Shown here piece by piece: positions 1-8,160 of a stretch of 64,000 nt of DNA. A program made the position numbers and the translations under genes. The stretch comes from Actinomycetota bacterium (GTDB taxonomy: Bacteria; Actinomycetota; Thermoleophilia; Gaiellales; Gaiellaceae). The stretch's first letter is position 1; every line of letters starts with the position of its first letter. The stretch is taken from positions 82,599 through 146,598 of the forward strand of contig PLJC01000015.1 in NCBI GenBank assembly GCA_003139545.1. Direction: 5' to 3'. Under the pieces are notes generated by a model that made no database searches, was not told the origin of the DNA, and worked only from the letters and a program-made list of their open reading frames with translations.

Positions 1-63
1 AGGTGTCAGCGTGGATCAGAACGTCTGCCACGGACGCGCATCCTACGCGGGTAGAGTCAGGTC

Positions 64-1212
64 GTGGAGCCGCTGGATCGCGCACGCGAGCTCTTCGCCG
101 CGTTCGAGGCGCAGTTGCGCTCGGAGATGCCCGCCGGGGCGGACGTCTTCGACGCGCACACCCATCTGGGTAACGACATCGACGGCATGGTCGGCCGCTA
201 CGAGGAGCTCGAGGCGATGCTCGACCGGTACGGGATCTCGCGCTGCTTCGTGTTCTGCCTGGACGAGCCCGACCGGCACCCGGGCTTCCGCGCCGGGAAC
301 GACCGCACGCTCGCCTTCGCCGAGCGGTCCAAGGGCCGCATGATCCCGTTCGTCCGGCTCGACCTGAGCGAGGACCCGATCGCGGAAGCGGAACGGTGCC
401 TCGACCGCGGCGCGCGTGGGATCAAGCTGCACCCGCGCGCGCAGAAGTTCCTCCTCGACGACGAGCGTCTCGCGCCCGTGTTCGCCATCGCGGCGGAGCG
501 GCGCGTGCCGATCCTCATCCACGGCGGCCGCGGCCTGCCGCCGATCGCGGACAACCTGCTCCGGCTCGTGGACGCCTATCCCGAGGCGCAGCTGATCATC
601 GCGCACGCCGGCATCGCCGACCTCTCCGGTCTCGCAGGGCACTTCGCCGGCAAGGCGGGCGTCTTCTTCGACACCTCGGTGTGGAGCGCGATCGACCTGC
701 TCGGCTTCTTCCACCTCGTGCCGCCGGAGCAAGTCGTCTATGCGTCCGACTACCCGTACGGCTCGCAGCCGAACTCGCTGCTCATCTCGCTGCGTACCGC
801 GCGCGCCTCGGGACTGACCGAGCCACAGATCGCGGACATGCTCTCGGGGAATGCGACGCGCATCGCCGACGGCGCGCCGCCGCTCGAGCCGTCGACTCCG
901 CAAGGGTCCGCGACCTTGTCGCAGCCGATGCCGCTCGCGCGCATCCACCAGTACCTGTCGATGGCGCTCCCGCTGCTCTTCATCCGCCAGCAGGACTCGT
1001 TCGGTGCGCTCGGCCTCGCACTGAACGCGACGTACGAGGGCAACGGACAGGCCGGAGACCTGGTCCAGATCCGCGAGCTGCTCCTCGCCGCGCGCGAGCT
1101 CTGGCGCACGCTGCCCGAAGCCGAGGACGAGGCGGACGCGCGGCACGTCGCGCGCACGACCTCGCGTCTCATCCATCTCGCTGACATCCTCGCCCTGACC
1201 TCGAATGCCTGA
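64..1212 (+). CDS. Amidohydrolase family (PF04909-type) metal-dependent hydrolase
   Basis: Predicted cytoplasmic TIM-barrel hydrolase of 382 aa with a GTG start. Metal-site motifs appear in the family order: HTH at residues 32-34, IKLHPR near 120, ILIHGG near 145, IIAHAG near 180 and the barrel-end Asp in YASDYPYG near 225. The last 80 or so residues form an extra helical tail beyond the usual barrel. The stop overlaps the start of the 2Fe-2S subunit gene by 8 bp, so it probably belongs to the molybdenum-hydroxylase operon and may act on the same ring or amide substrate pathway. The substrate cannot be read from the sequence. Confidence 0.85.
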   Translation: MEPLDRARELFAAFEAQLRSEMPAGADVFDAHTHLGNDIDGMVGRYEELEAMLDRYGISRCFVFCLDEPDRHPGFRAGNDRTLAFAERSKGRMIPFVRLDLSEDPIAEAERCLDRGARGIKLHPRAQKFLLDDERLAPVFAIAAERRVPILIHGGRGLPPIADNLLRLVDAYPEAQLIIAHAGIADLSGLAGHFAGKAGVFFDTSVWSAIDLLGFFHLVPPEQVVYASDYPYGSQPNSLLISLRTARASGLTEPQIADMLSGNATRIADGAPPLEPSTPQGSATLSQPMPLARIHQYLSMALPLLFIRQQDSFGALGLALNATYEGNGQAGDLVQIRELLLAARELWRTLPEAEDEADARHVARTTSRLIHLADILALTSNA

Positions 1213-1645
1213 GCTGCGTCTCACCGTCAACGGGGCCGACCACCGGCTCGACGCTCCGATCGGCACGAGCCTCGCACACGTCCTGCGCGAGGAGCTCGGA
1301 CTGATCGGGACGAAGATCGCGTGCAACGAAGGCCACTGCGGCGCATGCACGGTGCAGGTCGACGGCGCCCCGGTGCTCTCGTGCATCACGCTCGCGCACG
1401 CGGTCGACGGCGACGTCACGACAATCGAGGGCCTGCGGGACCATCCACTCGTCGAGGCGTTCGTCCGCGCAGACGCGGTGCAGTGCGGCTTCTGCACGCC
1501 GGGCCAGGTCGTCTCCGCCGCCGCCCTCGTCGCGGCGACGCCGGAGCCGACGACGGAAGAGATACGCCACGCGATGGCGGGGAACATCTGTCGCTGCGGC
1601 ACGTATCCGAAGATCGAGGAGGCGATTTTGCATTGGCGCGACTGA
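1205..1645 (+). CDS. 2Fe-2S subunit of a xanthine dehydrogenase/aldehyde oxidase-type molybdenum hydroxylase
   Basis: Small electron-transfer subunit of 146 aa, the usual length for CoxS/XdhC-type proteins. The N-terminal plant-type [2Fe-2S] domain has C40, C45, C48 and C60 (GHCGACTVQVDG context). The C-terminal four-helix [2Fe-2S] domain has C94 and C97 in QCGFCTPG and C129 and C131 in ICRCGTYP. It passes electrons from the molybdenum centre to the FAD subunit. Start ATG 1205 lies inside the end of the amidohydrolase gene, and its own end overlaps the large-subunit start by 13 bp, so translation is probably coupled. Confidence 0.95.
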   Translation: MPELRLTVNGADHRLDAPIGTSLAHVLREELGLIGTKIACNEGHCGACTVQVDGAPVLSCITLAHAVDGDVTTIEGLRDHPLVEAFVRADAVQCGFCTPGQVVSAAALVAATPEPTTEEIRHAMAGNICRCGTYPKIEEAILHWRD

Positions 1646-3882
1646 TCCGCACCGAGAAGGAGGTCGAAGGCAACTTCGAGGAAGTGTGGCTCGTCGTCGA
1701 GGAGGATCCGCTGCAGCAGTGGCCGGCGGGACCGCTCGACGTCGTCGGCCGGCCGGCCGTGCGGAAGGACGCGCGCGAGCGCGTGCGCGGCGAGGCGCGC
1801 TTCACGGCCGACATCCGGCTTCCGGGGATGTTGCACGCCGCGGTCTTGCGGTCGCCGTACGCGCACGCGCGCGTGAAGTCGATCGATCTCGCCCCTGCGC
1901 TCGGGCTTCCAGGCGTGCACGGCGCGGTCGGGCCGAGCGAGGCGCCCGGGCTCGAGCACGAAGCGGGCTACTCCGGCGCGCCCGTCGCCGCGGTGGCGGC
2001 CGAGACCTTCGGCCAGGCGCGCGCCGCGCTGGACGCGATCGCGATCGAGTGGGAGCTATTGGACGCGGTCCTCGACCCGGAGGAGGCGGTCGAGCGCGGC
2101 GCCGTGCACGGTGAGGCGGAGCGGTACGAGCGAGGCGACTTCGACCGCGCGGTCGCGGAGGCCGACGTCGTCGTCGAGGGGACGTACCGGACGCAGGTCG
2201 TCCTGCACAACTCGATGGAGACGCACCAGTCCGTGTGCGAGTGGGTCGACGACCGGCTCGACATCTACACGTCGACGCAATACGTCTGGGGTGTGCGCAA
2301 CGAGGTGGCCCGGGAGCTCGGGCTCGCCCCCGACCGGGTGCGCGTCGTCTGCGAGTACATGGGTGGCGGCTTCGGCTCCAAGAACTCCGCAGGCGAGTAC
2401 ACGTTCGCCGCAGCCGAGCTCGCACGCCGGACCGGCCGGCCCGTCCGGTGCGCGCTCACGCGCCGCGAGGAGAACACCGCGGCCGGCAACCGCAACGCCA
2501 CCATCCAGAAGCTCACCGCCGCGGCCAGCAGCGACGGGACGATCGTCGCCCTCGGCGGCGAGTTCGTGAACGCGCTCGGCTGGGGCGGCTGGTCGGCGTC
2601 GACGGAAGGCCCGCTGAAGATCCTGTACGCGTGCGACAACGTGCGCACCGTCCGGCACACGGCAAAGATCAACACGCCGCCGATGAAGGCCTTCCGCGCG
2701 CCCGGGTTCGTCGAGGGCACGTTCGGGCTCGAATGCCTGATCGACCAGCTGGCCCGCGCCCTCGACCTCGATCCGCTCGAGCTGCGGCGGAAGAACTACG
2801 CGTCGTCGAACGACGGCACGCCCTTCTCCTCGAAGAACCTGCGCGAGTGCTACGAGCGCGCACAGAAGCACTGGGACCGGCGCGACGAGGTGCACGCGCG
2901 CTCGGATGCAACGTGGAAGCGCGGCGTCGGTATGGCGAGCCAGATCTGGTACGGCGGCGGCGGCCCGCCGTCGTATGCGTGGACGCGCGTCGGCTCCGAC
3001 GGGAGCATCGCCGTCGTCACGGCGATGCAGGACATCGGGACGGGCACGCGGACGGCGATGGCGCAAATCGCCGCGGAGGAGTTCGGCGTGCCGCTCGAGC
3101 GCGTCGAGGTGACGGTCGGCGACACCTCCCGCGGCCCGTACGCGACGCTCTCGGCAGGCTCGTCCACGACGCCGTCGATGGGGCCAGCTGTGCGCGCCGC
3201 GGCCGCGGACGCGAAGCGGCAAGTGCTCGAGATCGCAGCGCAGCGGTACGACCTCGAGCAGCGCGTCCTCGACATCCGCAACGGCCGCATCGTGTCGGCG
3301 GACGGCAATCTGTCGGTCGCGCTGGACGAGTTCCTCGCGATACTCGGGAACGCGCAGATCCTCGGCAAGGGCGCGCGCGGCCCGAACCCGACCGGAATGA
3401 GCGTGCTCACGTTCGGCGTGCACGTCGTCGAAGCGGCGGTGGACGTCGAGACGGGCGAGGTGCGCGTCGAGCGCGTCGCCGCGATCCACGACGTCGGGCG
3501 CATCATCAACCCGCTCGGAGCGGAGAGCCAGGTGGAAGGCGGAGTCATCCAGGGCATCGGCCACACGCTCTCCGAGGCGCGGCTGATGGATCAGGAAACC
3601 GGACGCATCTTGACGACGACGCTCGACGCATACCGCATGCCGACGATCGCCGACGTCCCCGAGATCGTGTGCGAGTTCATCGACGAGCCCGACGAGCACC
3701 TGACGAACCTCGGATCGAAGGGGCTGGGCGAGCCGCCGATCGTGCCGATCGCCGCGGCGATTGCGAACGCGATCCGCGATGCGACCGGTGCGGACGTCCA
3801 CGAGCTGCCCATCTCCCGCGAGGAGATGCTGCGCGCCCTGCGCGAGGCGAAGGAACGCCGTGGAGCTCCTGCGGCCGTCTAA
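1633..3882 (+). CDS. Molybdopterin-binding large subunit of a molybdenum hydroxylase (xanthine dehydrogenase family)
   Basis: Catalytic subunit of 749 aa in the CoxL/XdhA family. The open frame continues upstream, but a strong AGGAGG at 1617-1622 lies 10 bp before TTG 1633, which gives the normal family length, so TTG 1633 is taken as start. Visible features are the family N-terminus (RGEARFTADIRLPGM), the molybdopterin loop YMGGGFGSKN, and the C-terminal GLGEPPI holding the catalytic Glu. The AYxCSFR loop of form I CO dehydrogenase is absent, so it is not a classical CODH. The substrate is unknown; neighbours suggest an aromatic or N-heterocyclic compound or an aldehyde. Confidence 0.92.
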   Translation: MARLIRTEKEVEGNFEEVWLVVEEDPLQQWPAGPLDVVGRPAVRKDARERVRGEARFTADIRLPGMLHAAVLRSPYAHARVKSIDLAPALGLPGVHGAVGPSEAPGLEHEAGYSGAPVAAVAAETFGQARAALDAIAIEWELLDAVLDPEEAVERGAVHGEAERYERGDFDRAVAEADVVVEGTYRTQVVLHNSMETHQSVCEWVDDRLDIYTSTQYVWGVRNEVARELGLAPDRVRVVCEYMGGGFGSKNSAGEYTFAAAELARRTGRPVRCALTRREENTAAGNRNATIQKLTAAASSDGTIVALGGEFVNALGWGGWSASTEGPLKILYACDNVRTVRHTAKINTPPMKAFRAPGFVEGTFGLECLIDQLARALDLDPLELRRKNYASSNDGTPFSSKNLRECYERAQKHWDRRDEVHARSDATWKRGVGMASQIWYGGGGPPSYAWTRVGSDGSIAVVTAMQDIGTGTRTAMAQIAAEEFGVPLERVEVTVGDTSRGPYATLSAGSSTTPSMGPAVRAAAADAKRQVLEIAAQRYDLEQRVLDIRNGRIVSADGNLSVALDEFLAILGNAQILGKGARGPNPTGMSVLTFGVHVVEAAVDVETGEVRVERVAAIHDVGRIINPLGAESQVEGGVIQGIGHTLSEARLMDQETGRILTTTLDAYRMPTIADVPEIVCEFIDEPDEHLTNLGSKGLGEPPIVPIAAAIANAIRDATGADVHELPISREEMLRALREAKERRGAPAAV

Positions 3883-4681
3883 CCTCGCCGAGCTCGACGG
3901 CGGGCTCTTCGTCCACGGCGGCACCGAGGTGGTGCCGCTGCTGCGCGACGGGATCCTGCACGCGGAGACGCTCGTCGACATCCGGGAGCTCGTACCGCGC
4001 GGCATCGACGGCGGGCGCATCGGTGCTGGGACGACGCTCGCCGAGCTCGAGGCGAGCCCGCACATCCCCGGTGCGCTCCGCGAGGCGTGCCGGCTGGCCG
4101 CCTCGCCGCAGCTCCGGAACATGGGCTCGCTCGGCGGCAACCTCCTCCAGTCCACGCGCTGCTGGTATTGGCGGCTGAAGTATCCCTGCCGGCTGCACGG
4201 CGGCGACCGCTGCCACGCGGCCGAGGGCGAGCATCGCGAGCACGCGATCTTCGCGAACGACTTCTGCGCCTCGGCGCATCCGTCGGACGTCGCCGCCGCG
4301 CTGCTCGCGCTCGACGCGCGCGTGCGGACGAGCCGCCGGGAGCTCGGCCTTGCGGAGCTGTACCGGCTGCCCGACGAAGCCGACCGGCGGACGACGACGC
4401 TCGAGCCGGGCGAGGTGATCCTCGAGGTCGAGATCCCTCCGGCGGAGGCGAGCATCTACCTGAAGGCGATGGACCGGAAGCGGTGGTCCTTCCCGCAGGT
4501 CGGCGTGGCCGCGGCCCGCACCGGCGGGGCGACCCGCATCGCGCTTGCGGGCGTCGCGCCCGTTCCCTGGCTCCTGGCCGGGCCGGAAGACCTGGACGGA
4601 GCGACGCCGCTTCCCCGGACGGCCTGGAAGGTCGAGGTCGCCCGGGCGCTCGTCAGGCGCGCGCTCACAGAAGTGACCTGA
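3860..4681 (+). CDS. FAD-binding subunit of the molybdenum hydroxylase, with possible extra Fe-S cysteines
   Basis: FAD subunit (CoxM/HcrB/PaoB class), 273 aa from GTG 3860, preceded by AAGGA at 3850-3854 and overlapping the large-subunit gene by 23 bp. FAD-binding motifs are VHGGTEV (residues 18-24) and NMGSLGGNL (87-95). Between them and HPSD (140-143) sit four cysteines (C101, C110, C118, C136) in the context RCWYWR...C...C...ANDFC. Similar insertions in HcrB and PaoB-type subunits carry a [4Fe-4S] cluster, so an additional cluster is plausible here; that step is inference. It closes the 2Fe-2S/Mo/FAD set of the enzyme. Confidence 0.9.
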   Translation: MELLRPSNLAELDGGLFVHGGTEVVPLLRDGILHAETLVDIRELVPRGIDGGRIGAGTTLAELEASPHIPGALREACRLAASPQLRNMGSLGGNLLQSTRCWYWRLKYPCRLHGGDRCHAAEGEHREHAIFANDFCASAHPSDVAAALLALDARVRTSRRELGLAELYRLPDEADRRTTTLEPGEVILEVEIPPAEASIYLKAMDRKRWSFPQVGVAAARTGGATRIALAGVAPVPWLLAGPEDLDGATPLPRTAWKVEVARALVRRALTEVT

Positions 4682-4706
4682 CCTGCGATAAAGTCCGCGG
4701 CCCACG

Positions 4707-5249
4707 ATGCGGACGAGACTGTTGATCCTGCTCGGCGTGGCTGCGGCGGCTTGCTCGGTTGCGGTGGCCGCCGGCGCGCGTAGCGACCGGAGCGCGACGT
4801 TGCTCGTCCCGCATCTGCCGGCGCTCCCGGCGACCGGGCGGCTCGCCTCGAACCGCTGCCCGATCCCGTCGCGGTTCCGGCCCGCGTTCACGAGCGCGGC
4901 GAACGACACCGGCTTCCAACTCTCCATGCTCGTCGCGGTGGCGCAAGTCGAGTCCCGCTTCGTCTCCACCGCGGTGTCGACGCAGGACGCGCGCGGGCTG
5001 CTCCAGGTGATGCCCGCCACCGGCGCGTCACTCAAGCTCAACGTGAACGACCCCACGACGAACGTCCTCGCCGGTGCGCGCTACCTGCGACTGCTGCTCG
5101 ACCGCTACAACCGGACGGATCTCGCGCTCGCCGCCTACAACGCCGGGCCGACGAGGATCGACGCCAATCACGACGTCCTCGGACCGATCAGCATGCGCTA
5201 CGTCGCCAACGTCGAGGCCCGCTGGTCGGCCCTCGCCGGCTGCAACTGA
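4707..5249 (+). CDS. Secreted lytic transglycosylase (SLT domain)
   Basis: 180 aa. The N-terminal signal peptide (RTRLLILLG, then an Ala-rich stretch to about residue 24) implies export. An SLT lysozyme-like fold follows: catalytic Glu82 in AVAQVESRF, then GLLQVMP, NVLAGARYLRLL and ALAAYNAGP, the standard family motifs. It cleaves peptidoglycan glycan strands. It follows the FAD subunit by 25 bp and its stop overlaps the probable start of the nucleotidyltransferase. A functional link to the molybdenum enzyme is not evident. Confidence 0.9.
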   Translation: MRTRLLILLGVAAAACSVAVAAGARSDRSATLLVPHLPALPATGRLASNRCPIPSRFRPAFTSAANDTGFQLSMLVAVAQVESRFVSTAVSTQDARGLLQVMPATGASLKLNVNDPTTNVLAGARYLRLLLDRYNRTDLALAAYNAGPTRIDANHDVLGPISMRYVANVEARWSALAGCN

Positions 5250-5743
5250 TCGACGCGGTCGTCCTCGCCGCCGGCGCGTCGGCCCGTTACGGCACCGCGC
5301 CGCCGAAGCAACAAGTGTTGCTTCCGCGCGTGCTCACGGCCCTCCATGCGAGCGAAGCGATCGACGACGTCGTCGTCGTGACCGGCGCGCACGAGCTGGA
5401 GACGGACGCACGCACCGTTCGGTGTCCCGACTGGGCGCTCGGGCAGGGAGCGTCGCTGCGCTGCGGGCTCGCCTCGCTTCCCGCAGACGTCGAGGCCGCC
5501 GTCGTCGTCCTCGCCGACGGGCCGGAGCTCGATTCGCGCGCGGTCGACCGCGTGGTCGAGTCATGGCGAACAGAGGGCGGAGACATCGTCGCCGCGTCAT
5601 ACGGCGGCGTACGGCTCCACCCCGTCGTGCTTGCGCGCGCAGCCTGGCCGTTCGTGCCGGACGAAGGTGCGCGGTCGCTTCCCGCACGGCTCGTCGCCTG
5701 CGACGACCTGACGCCGCCCGGCGACGTCGATGAGCAGCTTTAG
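5246..5743 (+). CDS. MobA/MocA-like NTP transferase with a non-canonical start
   Basis: Nucleotidyltransferase-fold protein of about 165 aa. The diagnostic N-terminal motif LAAGASARYG is encoded at about 5264-5293, upstream of the first ATG/GTG/TTG in frame (GTG 5315). Translation must therefore begin earlier, and the best candidate is CTG 5246 overlapping the transglycosylase stop. Other features are VVTGAHELE, the metal-binding-type VLADGPELDS and GGVRLHPVVL. Family members transfer CMP or GMP to molybdopterin. The xanthine-dehydrogenase-type enzyme upstream would need the MCD form of the cofactor, so a MocA role is a reasonable inference. It is shorter than typical MocA (about 190 aa). Confidence 0.7.
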   Translation: MIDAVVLAAGASARYGTAPPKQQVLLPRVLTALHASEAIDDVVVVTGAHELETDARTVRCPDWALGQGASLRCGLASLPADVEAAVVVLADGPELDSRAVDRVVESWRTEGGDIVAASYGGVRLHPVVLARAAWPFVPDEGARSLPARLVACDDLTPPGDVDEQL

Positions 5744-6023
5744 GCCGAAAGCGCGAACCACGAGCCCGGGCGGGCGCGAGTGGGAGATCTACGCGTACCG
5801 AAAGCGCCCCCCTGCGCCGCCGGGCCGATTTCGTCGGATCCGCCGGCTGTTCGCCCGGCGCTCGGGCGACTGGACGATCGAGGCCTCGAGCTGGGCGCCG
5901 TACCCGATCACGCATCGCTGGTCGACCACGCCGGAGCTGCGCGGACAGGTGCTCGCCTCCGTCGAAGGACAGCTCGCGCGCGGGGAAGCGCCGCAGCCGC
6001 GCAACGCGAAGCAGCTTCTGTGA
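5730..6023 (+). CDS. Hypothetical protein, 97 aa
   Basis: Not recognised. ATG 5730 overlaps the end of the nucleotidyltransferase by 14 bp, so it is probably the last gene of this plus-strand run. The protein is basic in its first half (KRPPAPPGRFRRIRRLFARR) and Trp-containing in the middle (SWAPYPITHRW), with no signal peptide or membrane segment. It converges with the anti-sigma gene, whose stop lies 4 bp beyond its own. Confidence 0.6.
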   Translation: MSSFRPKARTTSPGGREWEIYAYRKRPPAPPGRFRRIRRLFARRSGDWTIEASSWAPYPITHRWSTTPELRGQVLASVEGQLARGEAPQPRNAKQLL

Positions 6024-6026
6024 GAA

Positions 6027-6269
6027 CTAGTTGAGCGGAATACGCAGCGCCGCGAGCTTCTGCTTGAGCTCCGCCGGCATCGGCTCGGTCACGGCCGTGC
6101 GCACGTAGACGCGGAGGCTCTGCTCGAAGCGGTAGCGCTTGCGACACCATTCGCACTCGTCGAGGTGATGCTCCGCCTCGTGCATCTCCTCGTCGCTGAG
6201 GGTGTGATCGAGGTACGGCTGCATCATCTCTTCGCAGTGCGCACACGGGTCGTCGTTGTGGCCCATCAT
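6027..6269 (-). CDS. rsrA: RsrA-like zinc-binding anti-sigma factor
   Basis: 80 aa. It carries the ZAS signature H35-x3-C39-x2-C42 (HLDECEWC) plus an N-terminal C9-x2-C12 pair, as in redox-responsive RsrA, which releases SigR when a disulfide displaces zinc. ATG 6269 is preceded by a strong GGAGGAGGG and overlaps the sigma-factor stop (ATGA), so sigma and anti-sigma are translationally coupled. The pairing and order (sigR then rsrA) match the well-known actinobacterial arrangement. A redox-sensing role is inferred from motif and context. Confidence 0.9.
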   Translation of the reverse strand: MMGHNDDPCAHCEEMMQPYLDHTLSDEEMHEAEHHLDECEWCRKRYRFEQSLRVYVRTAVTEPMPAELKQKLAALRIPLN

Positions 6270-6874
6270 GAACCCTCCTCCTGCACATATTCGGCCAGCT
6301 CGCGCTTCAGGATGCGGCGTCCTCGGTGCAGCCGCGACATCACCGTCCCGATCGGGATGTCGAGGATCTGCGCCGCGTCCTGGTAGCTGAAGTCGCCGAT
6401 GTCGACCAGCACGATCACGTCGCGGAAGTCGTGCGGCACCGACGCGAGCGCTTCGACGATGTCGTCCTGCGAGAGCCGTTCGACCACGCGCTCCTCGTCG
6501 CTCGGCCCGCCGTCGGACTCGGTGAGCCGGTCGTAGAGGTAGTAGTCGTTCGCCTCCAGGCCCTGCGTCGGCGGTGTGCGCTGCGCGCGGCGGCCGCGAT
6601 CGATGTTCAAGTTCGTGAGGATGCGCAGCAGCCACGCGCGCAAGTTGGTGCCGGGCTGGTACGAACGCCAGCTCCGGAACGCGCGCGCGTACGTTTCCTG
6701 CACGAGATCGTCCGCCTCCTCGCGCGATCCTGCGAGGTGCCGTGCAACGCGATACACCTGATCCGAGAGCGCGAGCGCCTCTTCTTCGAAACGGACCCGG
6801 TCGCGCGCCTCCGCGGCGAGCCGCGTCGCGTCGGGAGGTGCCTCAGCCATCGCGGCCACCCTACCAGTGCTCAT
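6266..6874 (-). CDS. sigR: ECF sigma factor of the SigR/SigH (thiol-oxidative stress) type
   Basis: About 202 aa from ATG 6874; a second ATG at 6850 would give 194 aa. Region 2 contains DDLVQETYARAFRSW and GTNLRAWLLRI, close to the SigR signature. Region 4 has DFRDVIVLVDIGDFSYQ, DIPIGTVMSRLHRGR as the -35-binding helix-turn-helix. It would direct transcription of thiol-homeostasis genes when freed by the RsrA-like partner encoded next. It lies 7 bp after the HMA gene, in an operon whose first genes also concern thiols and metals. Confidence 0.93.
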   Translation of the reverse strand: MSTGRVAAMAEAPPDATRLAAEARDRVRFEEEALALSDQVYRVARHLAGSREEADDLVQETYARAFRSWRSYQPGTNLRAWLLRILTNLNIDRGRRAQRTPPTQGLEANDYYLYDRLTESDGGPSDEERVVERLSQDDIVEALASVPHDFRDVIVLVDIGDFSYQDAAQILDIPIGTVMSRLHRGRRILKRELAEYVQEEGS

Positions 6875-6881
6875 TCAGGGG

Positions 6882-7109
6882 CTAACGAGCGGCGGCGGCG
6901 GCCGATTCCCGAAAACCGGCCTTGCCGAGTGCCGCGAGGAGATCCTCGCGGCTCGTCTGCTCGTCGTCCCACGAAAGCGTGACCTGGCCCATGAGGTTCG
7001 CGTTCGCCGCCTCGAGCCCGGCGTGTCCGGTGAGTGCAGTAGCGAGGCGTGCGACGCAGCGCTCGCAGCGAATGCCCGTCACCTGGAGTGTCTCGGTCTG
7101 CGTTGCCAT
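6882..7109 (-). CDS. Heavy-metal-associated (HMA) domain protein, CopZ-like
   Basis: 75-aa single HMA domain of the size of soluble copper chaperones. The metal motif is GIRCERC at residues 12-18, a variant of GMxCxxC with Ile-Arg in place of Met-Thr, followed by the usual ferredoxin-like beta-alpha-beta pattern. It is predicted to be cytoplasmic and to bind Cu(I) or a similar thiophilic metal through the two Cys. It sits 4 bp after the GCS2 gene and 7 bp before the sigma gene, so it is co-transcribed with the thiol-stress regulators. Confidence 0.85.
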   Translation of the reverse strand: MATQTETLQVTGIRCERCVARLATALTGHAGLEAANANLMGQVTLSWDDEQTSREDLLAALGKAGFRESAAAAAR

Positions 7110-7113
7110 GCAA

Positions 7114-8154
7114 TCAGCCTATCGACCGGCCCACGAGGTCCGCGGCGACCGACTCGATGCCTGCCGCGGCGGCGGTCTCGAGCTGCTGCAGCGCCTCCGG
7201 CTCGGGGGGCTCGCCGCCGAGCAGCTCCAGCGCGAGCGACCGTGCGGGGACGAGACGATCGCCGTCCGGGCGAATGAGCTCGGCCTCGAGGCCGAGCCTC
7301 GCTGCCGCCCATCGGTTCTGGAGGTAGTCGCCGCGGTCCGCGGCGCCCGTACCGCGGCTGGGCGCCCGGGCGACGAGCGCGACCATGACCTCCGCGAGGA
7401 GCGCTGTCCGGTCGAGCGCGGTCGGCTGGTCGGCGATGCGGATCTCGAGCGTCCCGAAGCGTGGATGCGGGCGAACGTCCCACCAGATCTGGGTGTACTC
7501 GGAGAACAGGCCCAGCCGCATGAGGCGTTCAGCCCACGCCTCCCACGCGGCGTACGAGCCGAACGCCGGTGGAGCTCCGGACCGTGGAAGCTCGGCGAGC
7601 ACGGAAGCCCGGTTCGAGAGCATGCCCGTGTCGACGCCTTCCGCGAACGGCGAGTTCGCCGAGAGGGCGAGCACGACGGGCAGCCACGGGAGCACGGCCT
7701 CCATCCGCTCGTAGCATCCGTCCGCGCTCTCGACGCCGACGTGCACGTGCAAGCCGTTCACGCCCTGGCGTCGTGCGGCGTAACCGACGTCGCGCATCAT
7801 CGCGAGGTAGCGCTCCTCCTGGACGACCGGCAGCGAGTCGTACGTCGCCGTCGGATGCGCACCGGCGCCTGCGATGGCGAGCCCGTTCGCGGCCGCGATC
7901 CGCGTAGCCGCGGCGCGCAACGCACGCAGGCTCTCGACCGCGGTTGCCACATCCGGGCAGACACCGGTGTTGAGCTCGACCACCGACGCGTGCAGCTCCG
8001 TCTTCAAGCGGCCAGGGAGGCCGAGATCGCTCGACTCGCGGACGAGCACGTCCACTGCGGCAGTGGGACGCAGCGTTTCGGCGTCGAGGATCATGAGCTC
8101 CTCCTCGATGCCGACGCTCTGTGGCGCCGACTCGCCGAAGTGCGACTCGATCAC
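7114..8154 (-). CDS. GCS2-family carboxylate-amine ligase (YbdK/EgtA-like glutamate-cysteine ligase)
   Basis: 346 aa. The N-terminus carries SVGIEEELMILD, the family ATP/Mg-glutamate motif. Further family features are LKTELHASVVELNTGVC, GLHVHVGVES (paired His) and GTLEIRIADQPT. Family members join the gamma-carboxyl of glutamate to an amine, classically cysteine, giving gamma-glutamylcysteine. In actinobacteria that product feeds ergothioneine or acts as a thiol in its own right. Its place in the same operon as SigR/RsrA supports a low-molecular-weight thiol role; the exact amine substrate is not determinable. Confidence 0.88.
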   Translation of the reverse strand: MIESHFGESAPQSVGIEEELMILDAETLRPTAAVDVLVRESSDLGLPGRLKTELHASVVELNTGVCPDVATAVESLRALRAAATRIAAANGLAIAGAGAHPTATYDSLPVVQEERYLAMMRDVGYAARRQGVNGLHVHVGVESADGCYERMEAVLPWLPVVLALSANSPFAEGVDTGMLSNRASVLAELPRSGAPPAFGSYAAWEAWAERLMRLGLFSEYTQIWWDVRPHPRFGTLEIRIADQPTALDRTALLAEVMVALVARAPSRGTGAADRGDYLQNRWAAARLGLEAELIRPDGDRLVPARSLALELLGGEPPEPEALQQLETAAAAGIESVAADLVGRSIG

Positions 8155-8160
8155 GCGCGG

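Noticed and set aside
43-1959. Long minus-strand open frame opposite the molybdenum-hydroxylase genes
   Set aside because: Arg/Glu/Val-rich shadow of GC-rich codons. The plus strand carries clear family motifs and ribosome sites.
1633-3882. Form I carbon monoxide dehydrogenase (CoxL)
   Set aside because: The AYxCSFR active-site loop is not present, so a general molybdenum hydroxylase is the safer call.
2056-4455. 799-codon minus-strand open frame
   Set aside because: Composition and lack of motifs mark it as antisense shadow of the large and FAD subunit genes.
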